DNA of 23,017 nt. Origin: Candidatus Saccharimonadia bacterium (GTDB taxonomy: Bacteria > Patescibacteriota > Saccharimonadia > Saccharimonadales > Saccharimonadaceae). Under the pieces are notes generated by a model. It was not told the origin of the DNA. It saw nothing but the letters and a program-made list of their open reading frames with translations, and made no database searches. This document shows, piece after piece, positions 13,374 through 20,466 of this stretch (the first letter of the stretch is position 1; every line of letters begins with the position of its first letter). The DNA lies in contig JALRDA010000003.1 in assembly GCA_023257145.1 (NCBI GenBank), positions 1-23,017 of the forward strand, written 5' to 3'. Made by a program: the position numbers and the translations under genes.

Positions 13374-15185
13374 TTACATACTCATTAAATAGTCGGTTAG
13401 CCGATCAAGTGAAACTTTTTCTTCACCACTCTGGGTACGCACACTGACTTCACGTGACTCTTTATCCTGTGGACCAACAATCAGCTGGACGGGAATTTTC
13501 CAACTCGTAGCTTCGCGAATTTTCTTGCCAAGGCTTTCATTTCGATCATCCCGAGTAAAGCGCAGTTCATTGAACTTAACTGGCTGCATCAACACCGTGC
13601 TTCGCAGGACAGCTTCAATCTCTTCCACATAATCAAGTACTGTATCGTTAATCGTCAAGATACGAACCTGCTCTGGTGCCGCCCAAAGCGGGAACCACCC
13701 CCCAGTGTGTTCGATAAAGACGCTCAGGAATCGCTCAATCGAGCCTAAAAGCGCACAGTGAATCATAACTGGCTGCCGTGATTGACTGTCTGCATCTGTA
13801 TACGTCAGGCCAAATCGCTGCGGCTGAACAAAATCAAGCTGTACCGTCGCCACTTGATGTTCACGCCCGAGTGCATCAGTTGCCATGAAGTCAATTTTTG
13901 GACCATAGAAAGCAGCCTCACCCTCTTGCTCGAAATAATTTAACTCGTTCGCAATGACCGCTGCTTTGAGCTGCGCCTGCGCGGATTCCCACAAGCTAGC
14001 CTCGCCAAGGTACCCTTCGCCTTCATCACGATAGCTTAAGCGGACGCGTAACTGCATGCCAATTTTTCCGTAAAGTTCACGTGCAGATGCCAGAAGGCCG
14101 TTAATTTCCGCCTCAATCTGATCATCCCGACAAAATACGTGACTGTCATCCTGCGTTAGTGAACGCACACGATTAAGGCCGCCGAGTTCACCAGTCTTTT
14201 CATCACGGTAATCAGTCGTAGTCTCAAGGTATCGAATTGGCATATCTTTGTAGCTACGCGGCCGAGACGCATAGATCTGCGTATGATGCGGACAATTCAT
14301 TGGCTTGAGGGCAAAGTTATCATCCGTTTCCTGACTCGTCACCAGAAATAACTCGTCACCAAATTTAGCCCAGTGACCCGAGGCTTCGTATAGCGCAGTC
14401 TTTGTAATGTGCGGCGTAAACACCTTATTAAAGCCGTGCGCCTGACGAAGCTGATTAGAGTACTGCGCCATAATATCGCGTAGTACCGTACCGCGTGGCG
14501 TAAACAGCGGCAAGCCAGCGCCAACTAAATTAGATACGGTATATAGATCTAATTCTTTACCCAATTTACGGTGATCACGTAATTTCGCTTGTTCAAGCAG
14601 TTCCAGGTAGGTATCAAGCTGCTCCTGCGTCTCAAATGCCACACCGTATAAGCGCTGCATCTGCGGGTTGGTTTCTTTGCCGCGCCAATAGGCGCCGGCG
14701 ACACGCATTAATTTAAATACACCAACATCCTTTGTGTTCGCCACATGAGGGCCGCGACATAGATCGACAAACTTACCGTTTTGATAGAATGACACATTCT
14801 CTACCGCCGTATCCGCACCAGCCGCAAGACCGAGTTCGTCCACGTCAAGGTCTTTTGCAACTGTTGTTCCAGAACGCTTTAGATCGTTCAATAATTCCTC
14901 TTTATACGGCTGATTGTTTTCTTTTGCCCATTCAATCGCCTGATCAATCGGCATTTCAAACTTTTCAAAGTTATCGCCGTAGTCAATAATACCCCGCATA
15001 GCTTTTTCTATCTTGGCAAAGTTTGCTTCTGAAATCTTTTTTTCACCCAAATCGATATCATAATAAAAGCCATTTTCCACCACCGGGCCAACACCGAACT
15101 TGGCATCCGGCCAGATACGCTGGATTGCCGCAGCGGTAATATGCGCTAAACTGTGTCGCATTGCATGTAATTGTTCGTCGTCCAT
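13374..15185 (-). CDS. thrS: Threonyl-tRNA synthetase without TGS domain
   Basis: 603-residue class II synthetase. It begins directly at the editing domain (HSLAH, H11 and H15; CRGPH further on), so the N-terminal TGS domain of about 60 residues found in E. coli ThrRS is missing. The catalytic zinc ligands are C298 (NCPHH), H349 (DDSHVFC) and H476 (VMIHCALLGS). The motif 2 region reads DYRDEKTGELGGLNRVR, where many ThrRS have HRNEPSG. The anticodon-binding domain is present at the C-terminus. AAGGAG lies 7-8 nt before the ATG. Expression is probably controlled by the T-box leader directly upstream. Confidence 0.97.
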   Translation of the reverse strand: MDDEQLHAMRHSLAHITAAAIQRIWPDAKFGVGPVVENGFYYDIDLGEKKISEANFAKIEKAMRGIIDYGDNFEKFEMPIDQAIEWAKENNQPYKEELLNDLKRSGTTVAKDLDVDELGLAAGADTAVENVSFYQNGKFVDLCRGPHVANTKDVGVFKLMRVAGAYWRGKETNPQMQRLYGVAFETQEQLDTYLELLEQAKLRDHRKLGKELDLYTVSNLVGAGLPLFTPRGTVLRDIMAQYSNQLRQAHGFNKVFTPHITKTALYEASGHWAKFGDELFLVTSQETDDNFALKPMNCPHHTQIYASRPRSYKDMPIRYLETTTDYRDEKTGELGGLNRVRSLTQDDSHVFCRDDQIEAEINGLLASARELYGKIGMQLRVRLSYRDEGEGYLGEASLWESAQAQLKAAVIANELNYFEQEGEAAFYGPKIDFMATDALGREHQVATVQLDFVQPQRFGLTYTDADSQSRQPVMIHCALLGSIERFLSVFIEHTGGWFPLWAAPEQVRILTINDTVLDYVEEIEAVLRSTVLMQPVKFNELRFTRDDRNESLGKKIREATSWKIPVQLIVGPQDKESREVSVRTQSGEEKVSLDRLTDYLMSM

Positions 15186-15392
15186 AATAATTCTCCTTAG
15201 GTTTAGTAAATAAAAAACACGCGAGATCCGGCTTTAAAAAATTAAATCCATATATCGCATGTCTCGGACCTCTGTTTTAGCGAGGCGGTTCCACCGGACT
15301 TCCTGATTGTTTCAGGCTCTTATTGAAGCAACGTTATCGTACATCGCTAAAACCCACGGAACTCAGCGGTTGGTTAGGTCGCGTCGTAGTTC
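15186..15392 (-). promoter_or_regulatory. T-box riboswitch leader of thrS
   Basis: The leader senses uncharged tRNA-Thr. The T-box bulge UGGAACC is at 15293-15287, inside GGUGGAACCGCC. It is flanked by an antiterminator: GUC-C-GG with CC-GA-GAC, and GCCUC with GAGGU. A stem III-like hairpin (CCUGA, AACAA, UCAGG; 15316-15302) lies just before it. The upstream part is short: only about 100 nt separate the predicted start from the T-box, and GGAACU/AGUUCC pair near the 5' end. Specifier candidates are ACC and ACG triplets between 15384 and 15368; I could not fix which. The A of UGGA pairs with discriminator U73, which the tRNA-Thr at 18420-18495 has. A terminator follows. Confidence 0.82.
15212..15262 (-). 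terminator. Regulated terminator of the thrS T-box
   Basis: ACAUGCGA (from 15262) pairs with UCGCGUGU (to 15217). An inner helix (GG-A-UUUAA with UUAAA-G-CC) lies inside, and a U-run ends at 15212. It begins immediately after the antiterminator sequence, as expected for a T-box that works by transcription attenuation. Confidence 0.7.
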
Positions 15393-15398
15393 CTTTTT

Positions 15399-15451
15399 AT
15401 CATATACTACCCACCCCGTATATTGCAACGTCCGCCCCTGTCTGGTATCAT
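15399..15451. promoter_or_regulatory. Divergent promoters sharing one palindromic -35 box
   Basis: TTGCAA at 15423-15428 is its own reverse complement. To the right, a 17-nt spacer leads to TATCAT (15446-15451, extended by TGG), the tRNA-Val promoter. To the left, an 18-nt spacer leads to TATGAT (15404-15399), the thrS leader promoter. Confidence 0.65.
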
Positions 15452-15462
15452 AAGAAAGCTAT

Positions 15463-15539
15463 GGACCCTTAGCTCAGTTGGCTAGAGCGCGTCATTGACG
15501 TTGACGAGGTCGGAGGTTCGAGTCCTCCAGGGTCCACCA
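15463..15539 (+). tRNA. tRNA-Val (GAC)
   Basis: 77 nt with encoded CCA. Acceptor GGACCCT pairs with AGGGTCC. Anticodon stem CGTCA/TGACG holds loop TTGACGT, giving anticodon GAC for codons GUC and GUU. The T-arm has the normal TTCGAGT loop. Confidence 0.96.
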
Positions 15540-15550
15540 TAGAACTTATT

Positions 15551-15584
15551 GAAACCGCTAGATTTACTCTGGCGGTTTCTCTTT
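15551..15584 (+). terminator. Terminator of tRNA-Val
   Basis: A 12-bp stem (GAAACCGCTAGA with TCTGGCGGTTTC), TTTAC loop, followed by TCTTTT. Confidence 0.8.
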
Positions 15585-15677
15585 TACCCACACCCCGCAA
15601 TAGTTTTCCACCCGCGCAATTACCGCATGCAACACTTTTATATACCATATATGTGATACGTAAAGCATAAGCATTAG

Positions 15678-15706
15678 TTGACAATTTAATACGTTTATGC
15701 TAGTAT
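15678..15706 (+). promoter_or_regulatory. Near-consensus promoter, leaderless start
   Basis: TTGACA at 15678-15683, a 17-nt spacer and TAGTAT at 15701-15706, extended by TGC. The ATG follows after 6 nt, so the predicted first transcribed base is the A of the start codon (15713). Confidence 0.8.
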
Positions 15707-15712
15707 GTATAC

Positions 15713-15829
15713 ATGGCTAAAGATCAAGTTATCGCACCATCCGCATTAGACAAGTTTAATCTCTCTTTCGAGTACGATGTCACTTGGACCGATGCACGAA
15801 AAGCTGTCCGCGTTCGTACTGATAAATAG
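15713..15829 (+). CDS. Unknown 38-aa protein with its own promoter and terminator
   Basis: A 38-residue protein of a kind I do not recognise. It starts MAKDQVIAPSALDKF, has an acidic-aromatic middle (FEYDVTW) and ends in a basic tail (ARKAVRVRTDK). There is no signal peptide or membrane helix. Support that it is real: a near-consensus promoter (TTGACA, 17 nt, TAGTAT) placed so that the mRNA begins at the ATG, and a strong terminator 31 nt after the stop. The frame spans the unit exactly. The start has no Shine-Dalgarno sequence, consistent with leaderless translation. The strength of the promoter suggests high expression. A structural or regulatory microprotein is possible; the alternative is a small RNA that carries the frame by chance. 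Confidence 0.7.
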   Translation: MAKDQVIAPSALDKFNLSFEYDVTWTDARKAVRVRTDK

Positions 15830-15860
15830 TACCTAGGCGCACATATTTGCCTATTCACCC

Positions 15861-15892
15861 CACCACCCTTTCATAGGGTGGTGTTTTTATTT
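15861..15892 (+). terminator. Terminator of the 38-aa gene
   Basis: A 9-bp GC-rich stem (CACCACCCT with AGGGTGGTG), TTCAT loop and TTTTTATTT tail. Confidence 0.85.
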
Positions 15893-15936
15893 CCCCATGT
15901 TGCCATAGTTATCCACTAGCATTATTAATAGCGGTA

Positions 15937-15945
15937 TGTCATTAT
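15937..15945 (+). promoter_or_regulatory. Possible extended -10 of nrdR
   Basis: TGT-CATTAT, ending 6 nt before the ATG at 15952. The match is moderate; an overlapping TATATA lies 3 nt before the ATG. No Shine-Dalgarno sequence is present. Confidence 0.4.
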
Positions 15946-15951
15946 ATAGAC

Positions 15952-16419
15952 ATGTTTTGCATTAATTGTTTTCACAAAAGCACGAGTGTCTCAAATTCAC
16001 GACCACATAAAAAACAGCCCCAGATATGGCGCCGTCGGACATGCGCGAACTGTCATGCGGTCTTTACTACGTATGAGCGACCATCGCTTGCCGACAATAC
16101 GCCGATCGATCTAGCTGACGGATCTACCGACACATTTAACTTAGGTCGGCTCATTTTGAGCATCAGTAAGGCATTCACTCATTCGCCTAACGACGCACAA
16201 TATAGTAGTCTGTGGCTCGCGCAGACCGTTGAGGATACACTATCAACTGACCGTAAGTCGATTTCCCCTGAGGATATTGAAGCAACAACACATCAGGTAT
16301 TAAAAAAATTCGACGAACTCGCCGCCGTACAATACGCTGCGCAGCACAAACTTATTTCTTCAACTCGGAAGCGCGGACGGCCTTCGCTGCGCGAGCACGG
16401 GCCACGGTCTCGTGAGTAG
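15952..16419 (+). CDS. nrdR: NrdR-like transcriptional repressor with divergent ATP-cone
   Basis: 155-residue protein matching NrdR, the repressor of ribonucleotide reductase genes. The N-terminal zinc ribbon has C3, C6, C31 and C34 and the signature RRRTCANC followed by FTTYE. The ATP-cone that follows is divergent: the usual VVKRDG-like start reads DLADGSTDTFN (residues 53-63) and the Lys expected before the next helix is Arg (GRL), so nucleotide sensing may be altered. No Shine-Dalgarno sequence is seen; the start looks leaderless. The last 68 bp overlap the 3' end of the convergent glycosyltransferase gene, and the C-terminal tail (TRKRGRPSLREHGPRSRE) is basic and unlike typical NrdR. The reductase genes are not in the window. 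Confidence 0.88.
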   Translation: MFCINCFHKSTSVSNSRPHKKQPQIWRRRTCANCHAVFTTYERPSLADNTPIDLADGSTDTFNLGRLILSISKAFTHSPNDAQYSSLWLAQTVEDTLSTDRKSISPEDIEATTHQVLKKFDELAAVQYAAQHKLISSTRKRGRPSLREHGPRSRE

Positions 16420-18025
16420 CCTTTTCAGTCACATCGAATTTGTCCAAGTATTTACCTAAAAATAGATGCGTCTGCGCATTAAACGCTGATGCAGCACTGT
16501 ATGCGATAGCCGTCACGGGCATTAAACACCACTGCAACAACATCCCTAGCGAACGATGACGCTTATAGCGTGCAGGACGAGGTGGTAACATTTTAAAACC
16601 GAGGAATACTGTAATTAATAGTCCAATCATTGCAACACGCTGAATGTTACTAATTACTTCTGGCAATAAATGGGCAGCGATCTGCTGCGATGACTCGGGA
16701 TTAATAAGTAACGGCACCCAGCCACCAACTGCCACCAGAATCGAAATGCTAGCCAGTGTGACATGCCCATCGATAAGTCGTACTAAGCGACTTAGGCCAG
16801 CGCCCAGTGGAACCGTCCGGCGACGAGACAACACACGAACCGCGACGTATGGAATATCCGATGCGCCGTACGCCCAGCGGCGCAGTTGAATGAACTGCGC
16901 CTTTAATGTTCGCCTGTACGTATCTGATAACACCGCATCTTGATAGATAGGTGCATAGATTGGCGTAACTGAATAGTCACCATCGAAATGGAAATAACTT
17001 CGCCAGTACTGATGTCCGTCTTCAACGATTGTTCGCGTACTCCAAAAATTCATTTCGACTAGGGCGTCCATCGGCTGGGAATGCGAAGCAAAATTACGCA
17101 ATGTGTGCGGGCGCATCGAGCTAATAATGTTCCAGAATGAATTACCCGTTGCAATCACCCTCATCGGCGCTGGTGCATCCCAAATGTTGTTTAGGAATAA
17201 TGAAATTGGCTGATATGATAAGTGCTTGCGGTCCTCGTGGACAATATACTCATACGTCACGTAATCGAAATATGTCGCGTGGGGACGGTTGTCGCTATCA
17301 AGGGTCGTAATAATAACGTCTTTATACTCGATGCCCTGTTTTTTTACCCAATCCTTTAGGAAGTGTCCGGCGTACGTGATATTACCACCCTTTCCGACAA
17401 CTTCATTAGGTAAATCGTGCGGATGTTTTACAAGATGAAACGCCTTAAATGCCTGGCCAAACTTTTTATGGAGACGCTTGGCGGTTGCATGCATTTCTTT
17501 GCCCCCACGCTCTTCGTAGGCCAGTACTAAAATTAAATGACTTTTGTCATATGTCGTATCAATCACTGACTGTATCGTTGGCTCGAGCACCTCATAGGCT
17601 TCATTGTAGGCGGCAATGATAACCGCGTTATAGATACTTGATGGTTTGGGGTAGTTGGCTGGATCATTAATGATTAGCTCTAGATTCTCTTGGTGTGCTG
17701 TCATACCAAACTCATCCGATTGAACATCACGAAGCTTTTTGTAGCTGACAAGTGGGCGTTCGAGCTGATGCAATCGATCATGCCAATCAATATTCTGCGC
17801 TGCGTCCATACGGCTACGTCCACGGATAGTGTGTGATGCAATGCCGACTGCTTTGACTAGCACGGTAATAATTAACAGTAAAAGATAAATACCCGCCAAA
17901 ATAGGATTTACGAGCGAAAGTACTACTAGAACAATTAGCATGCCGTAGCTTAAAATAGCCGGCACCATTTCAAAGAAGCGATAAAATTTTGTCCGTTTCT
18001 TTAGGGGAATTTCTAGATCAGTCAT
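16352..18025 (-). CDS. Membrane glycosyltransferase, family 2 type
   Basis: 557-residue processive-type GT2 enzyme. Two N-terminal membrane helices (about residues 20-63) are followed by a cytoplasmic GT-A domain with AAYNEA near the start, the DxD-type motif TTLDSDNRPH, VEDGHQYWR (catalytic ED) and QLRRWAYG (QxxRW). Three or four further helices lie in the last 150 residues. Such enzymes extend or transfer surface polysaccharide from nucleotide sugars; the product is unknown. The start lies 3 nt after the stop of the small membrane protein gene and lacks a Shine-Dalgarno sequence, which suggests coupling. The 3' end overlaps nrdR by 68 bp on the opposite strand. Confidence 0.9.
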   Translation of the reverse strand: MTDLEIPLKKRTKFYRFFEMVPAILSYGMLIVLVVLSLVNPILAGIYLLLLIITVLVKAVGIASHTIRGRSRMDAAQNIDWHDRLHQLERPLVSYKKLRDVQSDEFGMTAHQENLELIINDPANYPKPSSIYNAVIIAAYNEAYEVLEPTIQSVIDTTYDKSHLILVLAYEERGGKEMHATAKRLHKKFGQAFKAFHLVKHPHDLPNEVVGKGGNITYAGHFLKDWVKKQGIEYKDVIITTLDSDNRPHATYFDYVTYEYIVHEDRKHLSYQPISLFLNNIWDAPAPMRVIATGNSFWNIISSMRPHTLRNFASHSQPMDALVEMNFWSTRTIVEDGHQYWRSYFHFDGDYSVTPIYAPIYQDAVLSDTYRRTLKAQFIQLRRWAYGASDIPYVAVRVLSRRRTVPLGAGLSRLVRLIDGHVTLASISILVAVGGWVPLLINPESSQQIAAHLLPEVISNIQRVAMIGLLITVFLGFKMLPPRPARYKRHRSLGMLLQWCLMPVTAIAYSAASAFNAQTHLFLGKYLDKFDVTEKATHETVARARAAKAVRASELKK

Positions 18026-18028
18026 AAA

Positions 18029-18403
18029 CTACAAAAATGCTACCTTGAGTATTGAATGTGCAATAATCCATGCGATAAATAACACTAAAAAGCTAAGACA
18101 TGTGAACAACAAAGCTATCTGGCGACGTTCCTGTACATACAGTTTCACGATAATGATCGAGTGGACTACCGCAAGCGTGAGGCCAAAGAAGACAAACGAC
18201 AGCAAGTAGTACCACTTCTCCCGGTAAAAGCTTGTCGCCCCGAAGGCCGTGTAATGAACCGCAACCTGCAGATCACTCGGGCGCAGTGAAAGAGCGACAT
18301 ACACACTGAAGGCCGCACACGCAAATATAAACAGCAGCAATAACACCGTCATGACTCGATCGGCGAGAATAAGTTTGAGTGAGGTTAGTAAATTTGATTT
18401 CAT
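18029..18403 (-). CDS. Small three-helix membrane protein paired with the glycosyltransferase
   Basis: 124 residues with three membrane helices (about 18-39, 66-88 and 95-118) and a short loop between the first two (residues 40-65). I do not recognise the family. It starts 16 nt after the CCA end of tRNA-Thr, with no promoter or Shine-Dalgarno sequence in between, and ends 3 nt before the glycosyltransferase start. It is most likely co-transcribed with both, and may be a membrane partner of the glycosyltransferase; this rests on position only. Confidence 0.8.
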   Translation of the reverse strand: MKSNLLTSLKLILADRVMTVLLLLFIFACAAFSVYVALSLRPSDLQVAVHYTAFGATSFYREKWYYLLSFVFFGLTLAVVHSIIIVKLYVQERRQIALLFTCLSFLVLFIAWIIAHSILKVAFL

Positions 18404-18419
18404 AATAATTTCATCGATA

Positions 18420-18495
18420 TGGAGCCGCTGACCGGATTTGAACCGGTGACCTACGCTTTACGAAAGCGCCGCTCTACCAACTGAGCTACAGCGGC
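18420..18495 (-). tRNA. tRNA-Thr (CGT)
   Basis: 76 nt with encoded CCA. Acceptor GCCGCTG pairs with CAGCGGC; discriminator base U73. Anticodon loop TTCGTAA gives CGT, reading ACG. U73 fits the UGGA of the thrS T-box in this window. It heads a transcript that probably continues into the small membrane protein and glycosyltransferase genes, since no terminator follows. Confidence 0.96.
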
Positions 18496-18512
18496 ATAGT
18501 AGTATCCTAGTC

Positions 18513-18521
18513 ATTATAGCA
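18513..18521 (-). promoter_or_regulatory. Extended -10 promoter of tRNA-Thr
   Basis: TGC-TATAAT, 17 nt before the mature tRNA 5' end. Confidence 0.65.
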
Positions 18522-18553
18522 TTTAGACATGGCAAACAAAAGCGATCTATCTG

Positions 18554-18582
18554 TTGCATCAGAGGCCGAAAGCTGCTATTAT
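18554..18582 (+). promoter_or_regulatory. Promoter of tRNA-Asp
   Basis: TTGCAT at 18554-18559, a 17-nt spacer and TATTAT at 18577-18582, extended by TGC. The predicted start is at about 18589. Confidence 0.75.
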
Positions 18583-18604
18583 GTTTTAAGTCATTAAGAC
18601 TGAT

Positions 18605-18680
18605 GGACTCGTAGTGAAGGGGTTATCACGCCTCCCTGTCACGGAGGAGATCGCCGGTTCAAATCCGGTCGAGTCCGCCA
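18605..18680 (+). tRNA. tRNA-Asp (GTC)
   Basis: 76 nt with encoded CCA. Acceptor GGACTCG pairs with CGAGTCC, with G73 as expected for Asp. Anticodon stem CCTCC/GGAGG holds loop CTGTCAC, anticodon GTC. Confidence 0.96.
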
Positions 18681-18715
18681 AGAAAAAAGCTTACCATTTG
18701 GTGAGCTTTTTTCTT
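18680..18715 (+). terminator. Terminator of tRNA-Asp
   Basis: A 16-bp stem from 18680-18695 to 18700-18715 with one T-G pair and loop ATTT. It starts at the last base of the tRNA, and the T-run is inside the 3' arm. Confidence 0.8.
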
Positions 18716-18753
18716 GGTCACGCGCTGATAGTCTAGGTACTTTATCATCCATT

Positions 18754-18782
18754 AAAAAAGCGCCCCTCTTGGAGCGCTTTTT
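18754..18782 (-). terminator. Terminator of the sodA operon
   Basis: On the minus strand AAAAAGCGCTCC pairs with GGGGCGCTTTTT around loop AAGA and ends in a U-run. The A/T ends let it also work in the plus direction. Confidence 0.8.
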
Positions 18783-18787
18783 AGTTA

Positions 18788-19384
18788 TTACTTTGTCACA
18801 TGCCTTTGTTGCACAACATCCCAGTTCACAACATTCCACCACGCATTGACATAATCATCACGCTTGTTTTTATAGTCAAGATAATATGCATGCTCCCAAA
18901 CATCTAAACCTAGCAGTGGCGCCTCGAGGCCCTGCATAATCGGCGTGTCTTGATTGGCAGTTGTAATGATTTCCATATCCGGCTGCAGCCAGGTCCAACC
19001 ACTTCCAAAGACAGCTAATGATTTTGCCGTAAATTCATCGACAAAACCTTGGAAACTGCCGTATCGCTCCGTGATCTTTTGTGCCAACTCGCCAGTAGGT
19101 TCACCACCGCCGTCAGGTGACATCCATTGCCAAAACAAACTGTGGTTATAATGGCCACCTCCATGGTTCTGAATAGCCGAGCGTACGTCCTCAGGCAAAC
19201 TGTCTAGATCAGACAGGAGTGTTTCTAGTGATCGCTCGCGCAGCGCTGGTGCGGCATCAATGGCGGCGTTCAGTTTGTCGACGTATGTCTGATGATGCTT
19301 ATCGTGATGCAACTGCATAATCGATCCACTGATGTACTTGCCTAGCTGATCGTGTCCATACGGTAATTCTGGTAACGTAAACAT
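18788..19384 (-). CDS. sodA: Superoxide dismutase, Mn type
   Basis: 198-residue Fe/Mn superoxide dismutase, which turns superoxide into oxygen and hydrogen peroxide. The metal ligands are H26 (QLHHDKHH), H81 (HYNHSLFW), D161 and H165 (LDVWEHAYY). Mn preference is suggested by GGGHYNH at 75-81 and by Q145 in ANQDTP; the Fe form usually places this Gln at the earlier site. No signal peptide is present, so it is cytoplasmic. AAGGAGG lies 6 nt before the ATG. The gap to the upstream PPIase gene is only 23 nt, so it is the last gene of the bPH-PPIase-sodA operon. Confidence 0.96.
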   Translation of the reverse strand: MFTLPELPYGHDQLGKYISGSIMQLHHDKHHQTYVDKLNAAIDAAPALRERSLETLLSDLDSLPEDVRSAIQNHGGGHYNHSLFWQWMSPDGGGEPTGELAQKITERYGSFQGFVDEFTAKSLAVFGSGWTWLQPDMEIITTANQDTPIMQGLEAPLLGLDVWEHAYYLDYKNKRDDYVNAWWNVVNWDVVQQRHVTK

Positions 19385-19407
19385 TTTTTCCTCCTTATTG
19401 AGTCTAT

Positions 19408-20466
19408 TTATCGCTGGGCAGCTTCATCATCTTCCTGCGGAATAGAGATATATTCTTTAACTTTGCTATCTTTTTTCAATGTCTCAAGTCGGTTATTAAA
19501 TTCCGTTAAAGGAATCCGCAAATAGGTATAGCTCACCTGCGTCGGTGTTTTTTCTGCCAATTTTACAAAGTAATAACCGTCACCAGCAGACGTACGTATT
19601 GGCGAGGAAATACCCCCTGGCTGCAGCGTCAAAGCGGCTTTTGCAAGCCCACCATCCTGATTTGTGTGCGGCACTAGCCCTGAAACCCCTGCGATTACCT
19701 CAGCATCACCCTTACCACCAAGGGTCGTAGCAAGCGCCTTTAAGTCGAGTGATCTATCTTTCTGAATTAGTTGTGATGCTTTTTCTTGTTGCTGCTTTGC
19801 ATTCTCGTCAATCGCATACGCCACATCTTGGCGAATCAAACGATTTTTTGTGTCGTATCGATATTCACTTGGCGTCCATCCAAGAATATTTAGCGCCGAG
19901 GCGTCGTATGTCTCTTGTGAAATACGTCCAGTTGCCGTATTGCGGTCATCGTCAGTCACCTGATCGATGCGCTCTTGGCTAACGGAAATATCCAAATCAC
20001 GAGCAAGCTTTTGCGCATACGTGTTAGCGATCGCTATATCAAGCGACTTACGCTTGATGTGAGAATTCTGACGTTGCCCAGCCTTGTCGTTTAAATTCAA
20101 TTGTTTACTTTGCTTTAAATAATGCGCCGAGCTGTTGTAGTACATCAGGTAATCACCATACTTGACCATCTCGTCGTCGACTGAGGCAACCGGCACCGGA
20201 ACGACGCGTGTGACACGGTAAAAAAGTGTACTTGTGTTTTGCACAGAGTACAGTTGCCACCACCCAATTAGCAGAATAACCACGAACGCGACGACGGTGA
20301 TAATAATGGTCGTCATCACCAAACGATGACGCGCATACTGCATTGGATATTTAAAACGGCGACCGCCAGCTAAGATTCGCTCACGATGCTCGGCGACTGT
20401 CTCGTTAGTGATACGCGTTGGTATTTCTTTTTTGGCCGCACGCTTTTTAAGCAATAATTTCTTCAT
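19408..20466 (-). CDS. Membrane-anchored PpiC/SurA-like peptidyl-prolyl isomerase
   Basis: 352 residues. A basic cytoplasmic N-terminus (MKKLLLKKRAAKK) is followed by one membrane helix (about 50-72). Then comes an extracytoplasmic SurA-N-like helical region and a parvulin-type domain (about 245-325: VSGLVPHTNQDGGL, LQPGGISSPIRT, GYYFVKL). It should help fold secreted proteins, like PrsA. I chose the ATG at 20466 over an in-frame TTG at 20487, because AAGGAG lies directly before the ATG and would fall inside the longer frame. It overlaps the end of the bPH gene by 20 nt. The parvulin domain is divergent, so isomerase activity is not certain. Confidence 0.85.
   Translation of the reverse strand: MKKLLLKKRAAKKEIPTRITNETVAEHRERILAGGRRFKYPMQYARHRLVMTTIIITVVAFVVILLIGWWQLYSVQNTSTLFYRVTRVVPVPVASVDDEMVKYGDYLMYYNSSAHYLKQSKQLNLNDKAGQRQNSHIKRKSLDIAIANTYAQKLARDLDISVSQERIDQVTDDDRNTATGRISQETYDASALNILGWTPSEYRYDTKNRLIRQDVAYAIDENAKQQQEKASQLIQKDRSLDLKALATTLGGKGDAEVIAGVSGLVPHTNQDGGLAKAALTLQPGGISSPIRTSAGDGYYFVKLAEKTPTQVSYTYLRIPLTEFNNRLETLKKDSKVKEYISIPQEDDEAAQR

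Noticed and set aside
15469..15684. 71-codon frame (minus) with a GGLEPPTSS-type segment
   Set aside because: It is the reverse of tRNA-Val; such segments are a well-known false protein arising from tRNA genes.
15908..15916. Second DnaA-like site (TTATCCACT)
   Set aside because: One mismatch, isolated, close to the nrdR start; expected by chance.
18639..18842. 67-codon frame (minus)
   Set aside because: It spans tRNA-Asp, two terminators and the end of sodA.
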